A stretch of DNA of 15,371 bases from an uncultured Actinomycetes bacterium (GCA_903854175.1 CAINVQ010000012.1:1-15371); one strand, 5' to 3'. Numbered from the stretch's first letter, positions 7,841-14,348 are shown. Numbers and translations: made by a program. The notes: generated by a model not told the origin, from the sequence alone.

Positions 7841-8536
7841 TTACGAGCTCCGAGGTGTTGTTACTGCAGCAATTCCAAGTGAGTGGAGCAACCCCCCACC
7901 AAGCGGACCAGTTCCATTGTTGACGTGATACATCAAGATTTGAAGTTCAATTGAGAAATCTACATAGTGCACGGCGCATCCCAGTGGCACATTAATTACC
8001 TGTGGTGCGAAATTGAGGATTGCCTTGATGCCAGCTTTCACAAAAAGGTCAGCAACTTCTTGTGCTGCTGAACCGGGTGTGGTGATTACCCCAACCGTTG
8101 CGCTAACCATTGGATCTTTCATTGACTTAACTTGCTTACCAGCAACGTACGTGCCAATCATCTCTGGAGATGAGTCGTAGATCCCAACAAGATTTGCTCC
8201 ACGAGTGAGAAAGTTTGATGAGTTCACAAGAGCGTGACCTAAATTTCCCATTCCTACAACCACCACGTCGTAACTAATGTGATGTCCAAGTGCTTCAGCA
8301 ATGCGTTCAATTAATACCTGAACGTCGTACCCGGCACCTCTTGTGCCGAGTGAACCAAGCCCCGCCAGGTCACGGCGAACTGTTGTTGCAGTTACACCCG
8401 CGAGTTGACCAATTTGCTCAGAATCAATGCGCTGAAGTCCGCGATTACGCCACCCTTCGGCGATGCGTTGATACACAGGGAGTCTCGAAATTGTTGGCTC
8501 AGAGAGTTTTTTATTTCTGAGACGGGGTGTTGCCAT
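7841..8536 (-). CDS. rex: Redox-sensing transcriptional repressor Rex
   Basis: Rex senses the NADH/NAD+ ratio and represses respiratory genes when NADH is low. From the ATG at 8536 it has 231 residues. The N-terminal winged-helix domain has the family start ISRLPVYQR (16-24), the recognition region VTATTVRRDLAGLGSLGTRGAGYDV (in two parts around residue 60) and the Rossmann NAD-binding motif VVVVGMGNLGHAL (91-103). The C-terminal swap helix contains DFSIELQILMYHVN. A TTG at 8548 would add four residues, but the ATG is the standard family start. The gene follows proC by 24 bases and abuts hemC, so rex and heme genes are probably co-transcribed. No Rex operator consensus was found in the promoter regions inspected in this window. 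Confidence 0.95.
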   Translation of the reverse strand: MATPRLRNKKLSEPTISRLPVYQRIAEGWRNRGLQRIDSEQIGQLAGVTATTVRRDLAGLGSLGTRGAGYDVQVLIERIAEALGHHISYDVVVVGMGNLGHALVNSSNFLTRGANLVGIYDSSPEMIGTYVAGKQVKSMKDPMVSATVGVITTPGSAAQEVADLFVKAGIKAILNFAPQVINVPLGCAVHYVDFSIELQILMYHVNNGTGPLGGGLLHSLGIAAVTTPRSS

Positions 8537-8560
8537 TTTTCTACCCAACCGCCGTAGCGA

Positions 8561-9367
8561 TTAGCGACCTAACTGACGGCTGCGCTCAGCGGCAGCAGAC
8601 ACTGCCTCTAAGAATGCTGCTCGTACGGCACGGCTTTCAAGAATTCGTAGTCCAGCTGCAGTAGTGCCGCCAGGTGATGTGACTTGAGCTCGAAGATCAG
8701 CTGGGTTCTCGCCTGACTGCTTCAGAAGTTCTGCAGAACCGAGGAATGAGTCGATAACCATTTGCTTTGACATCTCGTGAGATAAACCTTGGTGAACTCC
8801 GGCGTCAATGAGCGCTTCGACGACAAGAAACAAGTACGCCGGCATAGGACCTGAGTGTCCAGTTACTGCATCGAGATTTTTTTCTGTTACGCGAAACACT
8901 GAACCAACTGCACCCATAACTGATTCAGCCCAGTCAAGATCTTCTTTGGTTACGTGTGCGCCACCAGCAATTGCAGTGACACCTTTTCGAACGAGTACTG
9001 GAGTATTCGGCATTGATCTAATAACTGCAACTGGTCCAGGCATAACTGCTTCAATGCGTGCAGTTGAAAGTCCTGCGACAACTGAGAGAAGTCGCATTGT
9101 TCCAACGGTTCCACACACTCGTGCTGCAGCTTCGGCGTGGTCAGGCTTTACACAAAGTACGACACCAGTTTTTGGACCAACTTGGTCTAGTTCCATTGAT
9201 GCGTGAACATCAACCCCTGGGAATCGCTTCTTTAATGCCTCACGACTCTCACTGGAGCTTTCAATAATTGCGAGTTCATTCTTCGCGCAGTACTGCGCAG
9301 CAAGAAGTCCCTCAGCAAGAGCTGACCCCATGCGACCGCCGCCAACGATTATTAGTTGATATGCCAT
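8561..9367 (-). CDS. proC: Pyrroline-5-carboxylate reductase
   Basis: ProC reduces 1-pyrroline-5-carboxylate to proline with NAD(P)H, the last step of proline synthesis. The 268-residue protein begins with a Rossmann motif, IIVGGGRMGSALAEGLL, and has the family's LCVKPDHA, VIRSMPNTPVLVRKG and the C-terminal signature TSPGGTTAAGLRILE. Length is normal. The ATG at 9367 has no Shine-Dalgarno sequence; TAGCCT lies 6 bases upstream, pointing to a leaderless start just after the YbjN-like gene. The proC position between mshA and the hem genes matches the gene order in Mycobacterium, where extra genes lie in between. Confidence 0.96.
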   Translation of the reverse strand: MAYQLIIVGGGRMGSALAEGLLAAQYCAKNELAIIESSSESREALKKRFPGVDVHASMELDQVGPKTGVVLCVKPDHAEAAARVCGTVGTMRLLSVVAGLSTARIEAVMPGPVAVIRSMPNTPVLVRKGVTAIAGGAHVTKEDLDWAESVMGAVGSVFRVTEKNLDAVTGHSGPMPAYLFLVVEALIDAGVHQGLSHEMSKQMVIDSFLGSAELLKQSGENPADLRAQVTSPGGTTAAGLRILESRAVRAAFLEAVSAAAERSRQLGR

Positions 9368-9373
9368 ATATAA

Positions 9374-9379
9374 AGGCTA
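9374..9379 (-). promoter_or_regulatory. -10 element (TAGCCT) for leaderless proC
   Basis: On the minus strand TAGCCT is followed by TTATAT and then the ATG of proC. Spacing is 6 bases, as at other starts here. It lies in the 24-base gap after the YbjN-like gene and suggests a new transcription start for proC-rex-hemCD. Confidence 0.55.
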
Positions 9380-9391
9380 CAAGGCGCTCGA

Positions 9392-9877
9392 CTAGTTCTT
9401 TTTCCGGCGTCGATAAAGCCCCGGAAAGGCCATAGTCATTGCGGTTGGGAAGATTTCATCAACGTAGGTAATTGTCGCGCCAACGAGTTCATCAAGTCTT
9501 TCAATAGTGAGCTCGCCTATTGGAATTTGGGTCATCAAGTAGACGCCATCTTCTGGACCTAGAGCAATGTGGACACCACGTATCTCAGCATTTTTTACAA
9601 GTGCGAATCTGTACACATCTTCTTTGTTCGATTCAGGTGCTGGCATAATTTCTGTTTCGACATGAACAGTTCGCTGACGAAGTGTGAGCCAGAGTGCAAT
9701 CGTGTCTTTTTCATCTCCGCTGAGGCGAATCAACCACCGGTAGTGACCGCGATCATCTGGATGTGTCGCATGCTCAACAACAACGTTAGAACCGCTACTT
9801 CTCCATGCGTCAGCCCACCCAGTAATAGTGCGGTCGAGAACTTCCAGTGAGTCGCTTCCGCCAATAGGTGTGGCCAT
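9392..9877 (-). CDS. YbjN-domain protein (mycobacterial Rv0487-like)
   Basis: This 161-residue soluble protein resembles the YbjN family, which has a fold like type III secretion chaperones and no firmly known biochemical activity. Visible features are the N-terminal helix (DSLEVLDRTITGWADAW), a beta-rich middle with LWLTLRQRTVHVETEIMP, the segment YRFALVKNAEIRGVHIALGPEDGVYLM, and a C-terminal helix ending in the basic tail YRRRKKN. A YbjN gene directly after mshA is a conserved actinobacterial arrangement, seen as Rv0486-Rv0487 in M. tuberculosis. The ATG at 9877 lies 2 bases after the mshA stop, so the two are one operon. The role is unknown. Confidence 0.8.
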   Translation of the reverse strand: MATPIGGSDSLEVLDRTITGWADAWRSSGSNVVVEHATHPDDRGHYRWLIRLSGDEKDTIALWLTLRQRTVHVETEIMPAPESNKEDVYRFALVKNAEIRGVHIALGPEDGVYLMTQIPIGELTIERLDELVGATITYVDEIFPTAMTMAFPGLYRRRKKN

Positions 9878-9879
9878 AA

Positions 9880-11097
9880 TTAGCAGCGTAAAAGACTCGT
9901 ACGAGCAATTTCTTCAGTGAGAAATGCAAGCGACTGTGCAGCGCTGCGCCAGGTGTACTTACGAGCAAGGAGAACTGCACTCGATGACATCTTCATCACG
10001 TCTTCAGTGCTTGTTGCCTTCGCAACGTAGTCTGCCCACACTTTGGGGTCACGAGAATCAATTAAGAAACCATTTTCTCCTGGTTCAATCAATGTTTTAA
10101 GTCCACCAACATTGCTTGCAACAACAGGTGTGCCACACGCCGACGACTCTAAGGCCACGAGACCAAAACTCTCAGCGCGAGAAGGAACAAGCGTCACGTC
10201 TGCAGCCCTCATCCAAGATGAGAGAAGTTGATGCGACTGGGGAGCTACAAACATCACGTTGCCAATGACACCCGCTTCGCTTACGCGGTTATGTAGTTCG
10301 TTAAGTGCAATCTTTCCGTCTGGTCCTGAAGGACCACCAATGATTGAGAGCATGGCATTTTCACCACGGTTGCGCATCTCAATAAGTGTTTCGAGTGCAA
10401 GGTCAACACCCTTTAGCGCTTGAAGGCGGCCAACGAAGAGCAGCAGCGTCGCATCTGAATCAATCCCAAGTGCGCGACGTGCTTGAGGTTTATGGCCTGG
10501 TGAGAAGAACGCGTGTTCAACACCGAGTGGCACTACGTGCACGCGAGATGGGTCTGCGTTATAGAAACGAACAATTTGTTCGGCCTCAACATCACATGAT
10601 GCGAGTACCGCATCAGCACAAGCGAAGATCGAAGCTTCTTGAGCAGCACGCTCTTCAGATTCACCTTCAAATGTTTCAGCCTTAACTCGCTCAAGCGTGT
10701 GAAAAGTCATGATGAGTGGAATATTCATTTCATGCTTTAAGCGGTGACCGCTTAAACCACTAAGCCAATAGTTTGCGTGAATAGCGTCAGGGGTTTCAGA
10801 AGTCCTAAATATCTCTGCAACGTTGTCAGTGAACTCATCAACGAAGAGTGGGAGTTCATTGCGTTCAAGAACACTCGCTGGACCGGCGCTGATGTTATGA
10901 ACACGAAATCCAGGCTCAACATTGATGGTGTCTGGAGCGAACGGGTTGTCACGTCGGGTGTACACATCAACTTCGTTTCCAAGTCGTGCTAGTGCGCTTG
11001 AGAGTTCACGGACGTACACATTCATTCCACCGCCGTCACCCGTGCCGGGTTGAGCTAGTGGAGAGGTGTGATACGAGATAACGGCGAGACGTGCCAT
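9880..11097 (-). CDS. mshA: D-inositol-3-phosphate glycosyltransferase MshA (mycothiol synthesis)
   Basis: MshA is a GT4-family glycosyltransferase that adds GlcNAc from UDP-GlcNAc to inositol 3-phosphate, the first step to mycothiol, the main actinobacterial low-mass thiol. The 405-residue protein opens with SYHTSPLAQPGTGDGGGMNV, the acceptor-side loop typical of MshA, and later shows NYWLSG, FVGRLQALKGVDL and the C-terminal nucleotide-sugar motif ESFGLVALESSACGTPVV. Length and motif order fit MshA; a related GT4 enzyme such as a sucrose-type glycosyltransferase is less likely because a YbjN gene follows directly. The ATG at 11097 lies 6 bases after TAGGCT, and an inverted repeat sits just upstream of that element. 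Confidence 0.88.
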   Translation of the reverse strand: MARLAVISYHTSPLAQPGTGDGGGMNVYVRELSSALARLGNEVDVYTRRDNPFAPDTINVEPGFRVHNISAGPASVLERNELPLFVDEFTDNVAEIFRTSETPDAIHANYWLSGLSGHRLKHEMNIPLIMTFHTLERVKAETFEGESEERAAQEASIFACADAVLASCDVEAEQIVRFYNADPSRVHVVPLGVEHAFFSPGHKPQARRALGIDSDATLLLFVGRLQALKGVDLALETLIEMRNRGENAMLSIIGGPSGPDGKIALNELHNRVSEAGVIGNVMFVAPQSHQLLSSWMRAADVTLVPSRAESFGLVALESSACGTPVVASNVGGLKTLIEPGENGFLIDSRDPKVWADYVAKATSTEDVMKMSSSAVLLARKYTWRSAAQSLAFLTEEIARTSLLRC

Positions 11098-11103
11098 GGC
11101 TAA

Positions 11104-11109
11104 AGCCTA
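11104..11109 (-). promoter_or_regulatory. -10 element (TAGGCT) for leaderless mshA
   Basis: On the minus strand TAGGCT is followed by TTAGCC and then the mshA ATG, the same hexamer and 6-base spacing seen before hemB and the plus-strand reductase. Confidence 0.6.
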
Positions 11110-11116
11110 CCTGTTT

Positions 11117-11131
11117 GGTCAACAATTGACC
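11117..11131. promoter_or_regulatory. Candidate operator GGTCAA-N3-TTGACC upstream of mshA
   Basis: GGTCAACAATTGACC is an inverted repeat with perfect 6-bp arms. It lies between the sodX stop and the mshA -10 element, ending 7 bases upstream of it, where a bound dimer would block RNA polymerase or an activator could contact it. A transcription terminator is unlikely because the stem is short and no T-run follows. The binding protein is unknown. Confidence 0.45.
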
Positions 11132-11138
11132 CAGGGAA

Positions 11139-11447
11139 TTATTTATGCCTAGATCCAACGATTAGCCAAGAGACATCACGAGATGGCACTAGGCCAAAAG
11201 ACCGTGAATCAGTCGAGAAGTCAGCATTGTCGCCTCGTAGGTCAAGTTGCGACCCAAGGATGGCCACGCACCTTTTTAGAAGGAAACGTTCGTGATTTGC
11301 AGGGTCATGCACTACAACGACATCGCCTACGCGAACTTTTCTCCAGCGTCTCACTGCAGTGAGCCTCTCACCGGGCAGGTAGGTCGGCACCATCGAGGAA
11401 CCCTCAACGCTGACCCGTCGGATAAAGATCTCCATGAGAGATGCCAT
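11139..11447 (-). CDS. sodX: Nickel-SOD maturation protease SodX (S26 signal-peptidase-like)
   Basis: SodX removes the N-terminal propeptide of nickel superoxide dismutase so that the new N-terminal histidine can bind nickel. The 102-residue protein is a small S26-family serine protease with the Ser/Lys dyad: S18 in GSSMVPTYLPGERL and K58 in RFLLKRCVAILG, followed by LDLRGDNADFSTDSR. It has no membrane anchor, as expected for a cytoplasmic processing enzyme. It is divergent from sodN with 61 bases between the starts, a strong functional link. The ATG at 11447 has TAACGT 7 bases upstream; a second ATG five codons in is an alternative. Confidence 0.88.
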   Translation of the reverse strand: MASLMEIFIRRVSVEGSSMVPTYLPGERLTAVRRWRKVRVGDVVVVHDPANHERFLLKRCVAILGSQLDLRGDNADFSTDSRSFGLVPSRDVSWLIVGSRHK

Positions 11448-11508
11448 AGCCTGAACGTTACCCGAGAAGGATGACTAACCTGCGGGTAGAGAAATTGGCC
11501 AAAAATAA
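11448..11508. promoter_or_regulatory. Divergent sodX / sodN promoter region
   Basis: The 61 bases must drive both genes. On the minus strand TAACGT (11455-11460) precedes the sodX ATG by 7 bases. On the plus strand TAACCT and TAGAGA are the best -10 candidates for sodN. An 8-bp palindrome, TTGGCCAA (11495-11502), lies just before sodN. I found no match to the Streptomyces Nur box. Confidence 0.4.
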
Positions 11509-11952
11509 ATGGCCGCTAAAACGAAAGGCGAAGCTATGACGCTTCTTTCAAAAATTAATGCGATGCTTGATGCCACAACTACACCTCTTGTAGTTCACGC
11601 TCACTGTGACCTACCTTGTGGTGTCTACGACCCAGCACAAGCCAAGCTTGACGCACAGTCGGTTAAGGCCTGCATGGAAAAGTATGCAGCATCAAGTGAC
11701 ACTGACTTCAAGGTTCGTTCAGTAATCATCAAAGAAGAGCGCTGTGAAGCAGTGAAGCACCACCTATGGGTTCTTTGGACTGACTACTTCAAGCCAGAAC
11801 ACCTCGCGGCTCACCCAAACCTTCACGACCTTTTCTGGAAGGCAACCAAGTCTGCTGGTGACGCTAAGAAGACTCAGGATGTTGCTGTTGCCGATCGCTT
11901 GCTTGCAGAGATTGACCAGATCGCAGAAATCTTCTGGGCAACCAAGAAGTAA
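11509..11952 (+). CDS. sodN: Nickel-containing superoxide dismutase
   Basis: SodN is a cytoplasmic hexameric enzyme that converts superoxide to peroxide and oxygen. The 147-residue precursor has the nickel hook HCDLPCGVYDPAQA: H32, C33 and C37 become residues 1, 2 and 6 after SodX cleavage at VVHA|HCDL. Downstream helices match the family (SVKACMEKYA, VIIKEERCEAVKHHLWVLWTDYFKPEH). C55 and C83 are additional cysteines outside the hook. The ATG at 11509 gives a 31-residue propeptide; an ATG at 11536 preceded by AAAGG is also credible and would leave 22 residues. A strong terminator follows the gene. Confidence 0.96.
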   Translation: MAAKTKGEAMTLLSKINAMLDATTTPLVVHAHCDLPCGVYDPAQAKLDAQSVKACMEKYAASSDTDFKVRSVIIKEERCEAVKHHLWVLWTDYFKPEHLAAHPNLHDLFWKATKSAGDAKKTQDVAVADRLLAEIDQIAEIFWATKK

Positions 11953-11966
11953 TTCATCCTTTAACA

Positions 11967-11999
11967 AAGAATCCCGGTGGCTACGCCACCGGGATTCTT
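11967..11999. terminator. Intrinsic terminator after sodN, possibly bidirectional
   Basis: A perfect 15-bp stem, AAGAATCCCGGTGGC with its exact reverse complement, and a 3-base TAC loop lie 15 bases after the sodN stop, followed by a T-rich stretch (CTTTT at 12001-12005). The small zinc-finger gene converges from the other side and ends at 12016, so the same hairpin may stop both transcripts. Confidence 0.9.
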
Positions 12000-12015
12000 G
12001 CTTTTAAAAGGAGAG

Positions 12016-12204
12016 TTACATGAGTTCGGGATGTGCTGGGCAGTTAGCCAGCAATGGATTTCCAACGAGATCTGACTCAGCTATAGGCGTATTGCAGACT
12101 TGGCAGGCCCGGTATGTGCCAACTCGTAGTCTTTCAAGTGCGCGGTCGACATCGTTAAGCGTGGTTTCGATTGCAGAAACACTCTCATTGTTGAATTCAG
12201 ACAT
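12016..12204 (-). CDS. Small DksA/TraR-type zinc-finger protein
   Basis: This 62-residue protein has a short N-terminal acidic helix (about 1-28) and one C-terminal zinc finger. In the numbering from the ATG, the ligands are C34, C37, C55 and H58, spaced C-x2-C-x17-C-x2-H. The segment LERLRVGTYRACQVCNTPI resembles the DksA/TraR family, but the long coiled-coil that reaches into the RNA polymerase secondary channel is missing and the last cysteine is replaced by histidine. It could bind RNA polymerase or simply be a small metal-binding protein. The ATG at 12204 is preferred over the in-frame TTG at 12210 because TAAGTT sits exactly 6 bases upstream of the ATG. Confidence 0.75.
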   Translation of the reverse strand: MSEFNNESVSAIETTLNDVDRALERLRVGTYRACQVCNTPIAESDLVGNPLLANCPAHPELM

Positions 12205-12210
12205 AGACAA

Positions 12211-12216
12211 AACTTA
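12211..12216 (-). promoter_or_regulatory. -10 element (TAAGTT) for the small zinc-finger gene
   Basis: TAAGTT, then TTGTCT, then ATG on the minus strand. It gives the leaderless layout and decides the start between ATG (12204) and the TTG that would directly abut the element. Confidence 0.55.
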
Positions 12217-12245
12217 CTCTTTTCGGCGGTGGTCTCGCTAACAAC

Positions 12246-12251
12246 TACGAT
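12246..12251 (+). promoter_or_regulatory. -10 element (TACGAT) for tRNA-Lys
   Basis: TACGAT lies 10 bases before the first base of the tRNA, a usual distance for a stable RNA promoter with a short leader. No convincing -35 was found. The zinc-finger gene is transcribed in the opposite direction from the same region. Confidence 0.45.
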
Positions 12252-12261
12252 AGAACGCTCA

Positions 12262-12337
12262 GGGCCGCTAGCTCATCGGGTAGAGCAGAGGACTTTTAAT
12301 CCTAAGGTGCCGGGATCGAGACCCGGGCGGCCCACCA
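12262..12337 (+). tRNA. tRNA-Lys (anticodon UUU)
   Basis: A full cloverleaf can be drawn. The acceptor stem is GGGCCGC with GCGGCCC, the D stem GCTC/GAGC, the anticodon loop CTTTTAA with TTT at 12295-12297, and the T stem CCGGG/CCCGG. CCA is encoded at 12335-12337. The anticodon stem has four Watson-Crick pairs; the top pair (position 27-43) is G·A. The 3' end is one base from the stop of the MFS gene on the other strand, so the terminator for this tRNA must lie within that gene. Confidence 0.95.
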
Positions 12338-12338
12338 A

Positions 12339-13505
12339 TCAGACGAAGTGTTGTTCGCTTCGCTGCGAGGAAACATTGCGGTAGACCCAAATGCAGGCAA
12401 CTGCACAGGTCACCGCAAATATTTCTGCGGCCCAAGGAACAGCACCGTATCCAAATTGAGAAACCATGATGCTCTCGAGTCCTGGTCCTGCTGCCCCACC
12501 AGCCATGGTTAGGGCGAGAAGTATTGCAACTCCATTTTCAGATTCAGTACTCCAATTGTTGAACCATGAAAGAGTCATTGGAAACATGACCGACATTGCG
12601 AATCCAGATAGTGGATAAACAAATGCGCCTAGTGCTCGAAATGACGCAAACGGAATCACGACACAACAAGCAACGATTCCAATGATTGCCAGCATGCCCT
12701 CTCCAAAGCGTCGACTCAATCTCGGGCCAAGAAGACGGCCAATCGCGATTCCACCCCAAAATCCAGCCGTAGAGATCTGACCCCAGAGCGGTGAGAATTT
12801 CCAGTGCGACAGTTGAGGTGCAGCCCATCCAGCGACACATGTTTCAAGAGCAACGTAGAGAAAAATAATGAGGGCAAAAAAACTCAATAGCTTCGCCGAA
12901 GGCTTACTCATCTTCAATGAGAGAACTCTCTCTTTCGAGTGAGGAGAAACAATTGTTTGCACTGGATAGATAAGTAGTACTGCACAAATCCCTGCTCCAA
13001 AAAAGAATTGATGAAAATATTTTGCGCCTACTACCGCAACAACAAGTGGTGCAATGACCGAACCAATCCCCCACCCTGAGCCAATAACGCTTAATTGAAA
13101 TGTTCGCTTCTCAGGGAGACTTCGTGACACGAGTGAATACACCGCAAAGTCAACAGCCCCGTAGCCAACGCCAGTGAGAAATGCTGCACTTAAAAAGAGG
13201 GTCCAAGTTGGAGCCAGCGCTAATGCGAGTAACCCAATGCCCAAGATGGCGATTGATGCCATGAGCGTTATGCGGCCTGAATAATTACGAAGCAGAAAGA
13301 ACGTCACAAAGACCCCGACAATTCCACCAATGAAATTAACCGTTAATGAATTACCAGCAGTTGGAATTGAAATCGAAAAACGAGACGCAATGTCATTTAG
13401 AAATGTGCCATAGACGGCAGAAACGCCTCCGTCAAGGGCCAGCGTTAAGAGCGCTCCAATAAATGCAACGCGCGGGAAAAGTACGTATTCAGTGTCTTGG
13501 TTGAT
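12339..13505 (-). CDS. Major facilitator superfamily transporter (apparent ATC start)
   Basis: This is a polytopic membrane transporter of the major facilitator type, with about 12 membrane segments in 388 residues and no recognisable substrate. The usual start caller would give a GTG at 13307 and 322 residues, but that removes the first two helices. The frame stays open upstream to a stop at 13515-13517 and encodes a good first helix (PRVAFIGALLTLALDGGVSAVYG). No ATG, GTG or TTG lies in this part. The best candidate is ATC at 13505-13503, exactly 6 bases after a TAGCGT box (13512-13517). The start lies in a 16-bp inverted repeat shared with the end of the preceding dehydrogenase gene. The gene may be functional with a rare start, or its start may have been lost. 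Confidence 0.75.
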   Translation of the reverse strand: MNQDTEYVLFPRVAFIGALLTLALDGGVSAVYGTFLNDIASRFSISIPTAGNSLTVNFIGGIVGVFVTFFLLRNYSGRITLMASIAILGIGLLALALAPTWTLFLSAAFLTGVGYGAVDFAVYSLVSRSLPEKRTFQLSVIGSGWGIGSVIAPLVVAVVGAKYFHQFFFGAGICAVLLIYPVQTIVSPHSKERVLSLKMSKPSAKLLSFFALIIFLYVALETCVAGWAAPQLSHWKFSPLWGQISTAGFWGGIAIGRLLGPRLSRRFGEGMLAIIGIVACCVVIPFASFRALGAFVYPLSGFAMSVMFPMTLSWFNNWSTESENGVAILLALTMAGGAAGPGLESIMVSQFGYGAVPWAAEIFAVTCAVACIWVYRNVSSQRSEQHFV

Positions 13506-13534
13506 AGACCAACGCTAGCAACCAAGACACTGAA
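13488..13534. repeat. Perfect 16-bp inverted repeat spanning the MFS start
   Basis: The arms TTCAGTGTCTTGGTTG (13488-13503) and its exact reverse complement (13519-13534) are separated by 15 bases. The loop holds the TAGCGT box and two bases of the ATC start. The right arm begins 12 bases after the SDR stop on the minus strand, so the RNA form could also end SDR transcription, although the T-run that follows (TACTTTTCC) is poor. It is too long to be chance in a short intergenic gap. Confidence 0.85.
13512..13517 (-). promoter_or_regulatory. -10 candidate (TAGCGT) for the MFS gene
   Basis: TAGCGT is followed by TGGTCT and then ATC on the minus strand, fitting the TANNNT-N6-start rule of this window. 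It lies in the loop of the 16-bp inverted repeat. Confidence 0.4.
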
Positions 13535-13546
13535 ACGAAGAACTAC

Positions 13547-14299
13547 TTAGTCCTTTGGACCACCAGCAACGTACAAAACCTGTCCTGTTACGTAACCTGA
13601 TCGCTCGTCACAGTAGAACGAAACGGCATTGGCAATGTCTTCTGGGTATCCAACACGAGCGACTGGAGTCTGGTTTGCAACTGCCTTTACGAAGTCGTCG
13701 AATCCAATTCCCATGCGGTCAGCAGTGGCCTGCGTCATTGCGGTAACAATGAATCCAGGGGCGATCGCGTTAACAGTAACGCCGTACTTACCTAGCTCAA
13801 TTGCAAGAGTTTTAGTGAATCCCTGAAGACCAGCCTTCGCTGCTGAGTAGTTTGCCTGTCCACGGTTTCCAAGTGCTGAAGTGCTTGACATGTTCACAAT
13901 TCGACCAAAACCTGATTCGGTCATGAATCGCTGGCACGCCTTTGACATGAGGAACGCTCCCTGAAGGTGCACTGCCATAACTGTCTGCCAGTCTGACAAG
14001 CTCATCTTGAACATCATGTTGTCGCGAAGTACTCCTGCGTTGTTTACAAGAACGACTGGAGGGCCGAGCTTTTCTGCGACAGCAGCAACAGCAGCTTCGA
14101 CGCTCTCTTCGCTTGCAACATCAACACCAACTGCGAGTCCACGGCGGCCAGTTGCGTTAACTGCATCAACTGTCTCAGCACATGCTGCGGCGTCTAGGTC
14201 AAGTACTGCAACGTCATAACCATCTTGGGCTAGACGAATAGCGGTAGCTGCACCAATTCCGCGGGCAGCTCCGGTAACTACGGCGACTCGTGTTGACAT
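13547..14299 (-). CDS. SDR-family 3-oxoacyl reductase (FabG-like)
   Basis: This 250-residue classical short-chain dehydrogenase resembles FabG and acetoacetyl-CoA reductases, which reduce 3-oxoacyl-ACP or -CoA with NAD(P)H. It has TGAARGIG (9-16), NNAG (86-89), the catalytic S138, Y151 and K155 in NYSAAKAG, and a C-terminal GYVTGQVLYVAGG. The fourth catalytic position, usually Asn, is His111 in AVHLQGAF, a form known from peroxisomal multifunctional hydroxyacyl-CoA dehydrogenases. The ATG at 14299 has a strong Shine-Dalgarno, GGAGG, unlike most neighbours. Inverted-repeat sites upstream suggest repressor control. It could be a beta-oxidation or fatty-acid enzyme; substrate is not shown by the sequence. 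Confidence 0.85.
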   Translation of the reverse strand: MSTRVAVVTGAARGIGAATAIRLAQDGYDVAVLDLDAAACAETVDAVNATGRRGLAVGVDVASEESVEAAVAAVAEKLGPPVVLVNNAGVLRDNMMFKMSLSDWQTVMAVHLQGAFLMSKACQRFMTESGFGRIVNMSSTSALGNRGQANYSAAKAGLQGFTKTLAIELGKYGVTVNAIAPGFIVTAMTQATADRMGIGFDDFVKAVANQTPVARVGYPEDIANAVSFYCDERSGYVTGQVLYVAGGPKD

Positions 14300-14303
14300 T
14301 ATT

Positions 14304-14308
14304 CCTCC
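14304..14308 (-). promoter_or_regulatory. Strong ribosome binding site (GGAGG) of the FabG-like gene
   Basis: GGAGG lies 4 bases before the ATG at 14299. It is the clearest Shine-Dalgarno in the window and shows that this gene has a real 5' leader, in contrast to the leaderless starts around it. Confidence 0.7.
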
Positions 14309-14318
14309 ATACTTAAGC

Positions 14319-14337
14319 GTTACTCATTTTGAGTAAC
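14319..14337. promoter_or_regulatory. Candidate operator GTTACTCATTTTGAGTAAC
   Basis: Perfect 8-bp arms around a TTT centre, 20 bases upstream of the FabG-like ATG. It lies in the promoter region, just upstream of TTAAGT on the minus strand, where a bound repressor would interfere with RNA polymerase. Size and symmetry suit a TetR-type dimer. No such regulator gene is in the window. Confidence 0.55.
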
Positions 14338-14348
14338 TGCAGATTTTT

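Noticed and set aside
10321..10337. Hairpin GGTCCT-N2-AGGACC inside mshA
   Set aside because: It encodes a conserved Gly-Pro-Ser-Gly loop and has no regulatory context.
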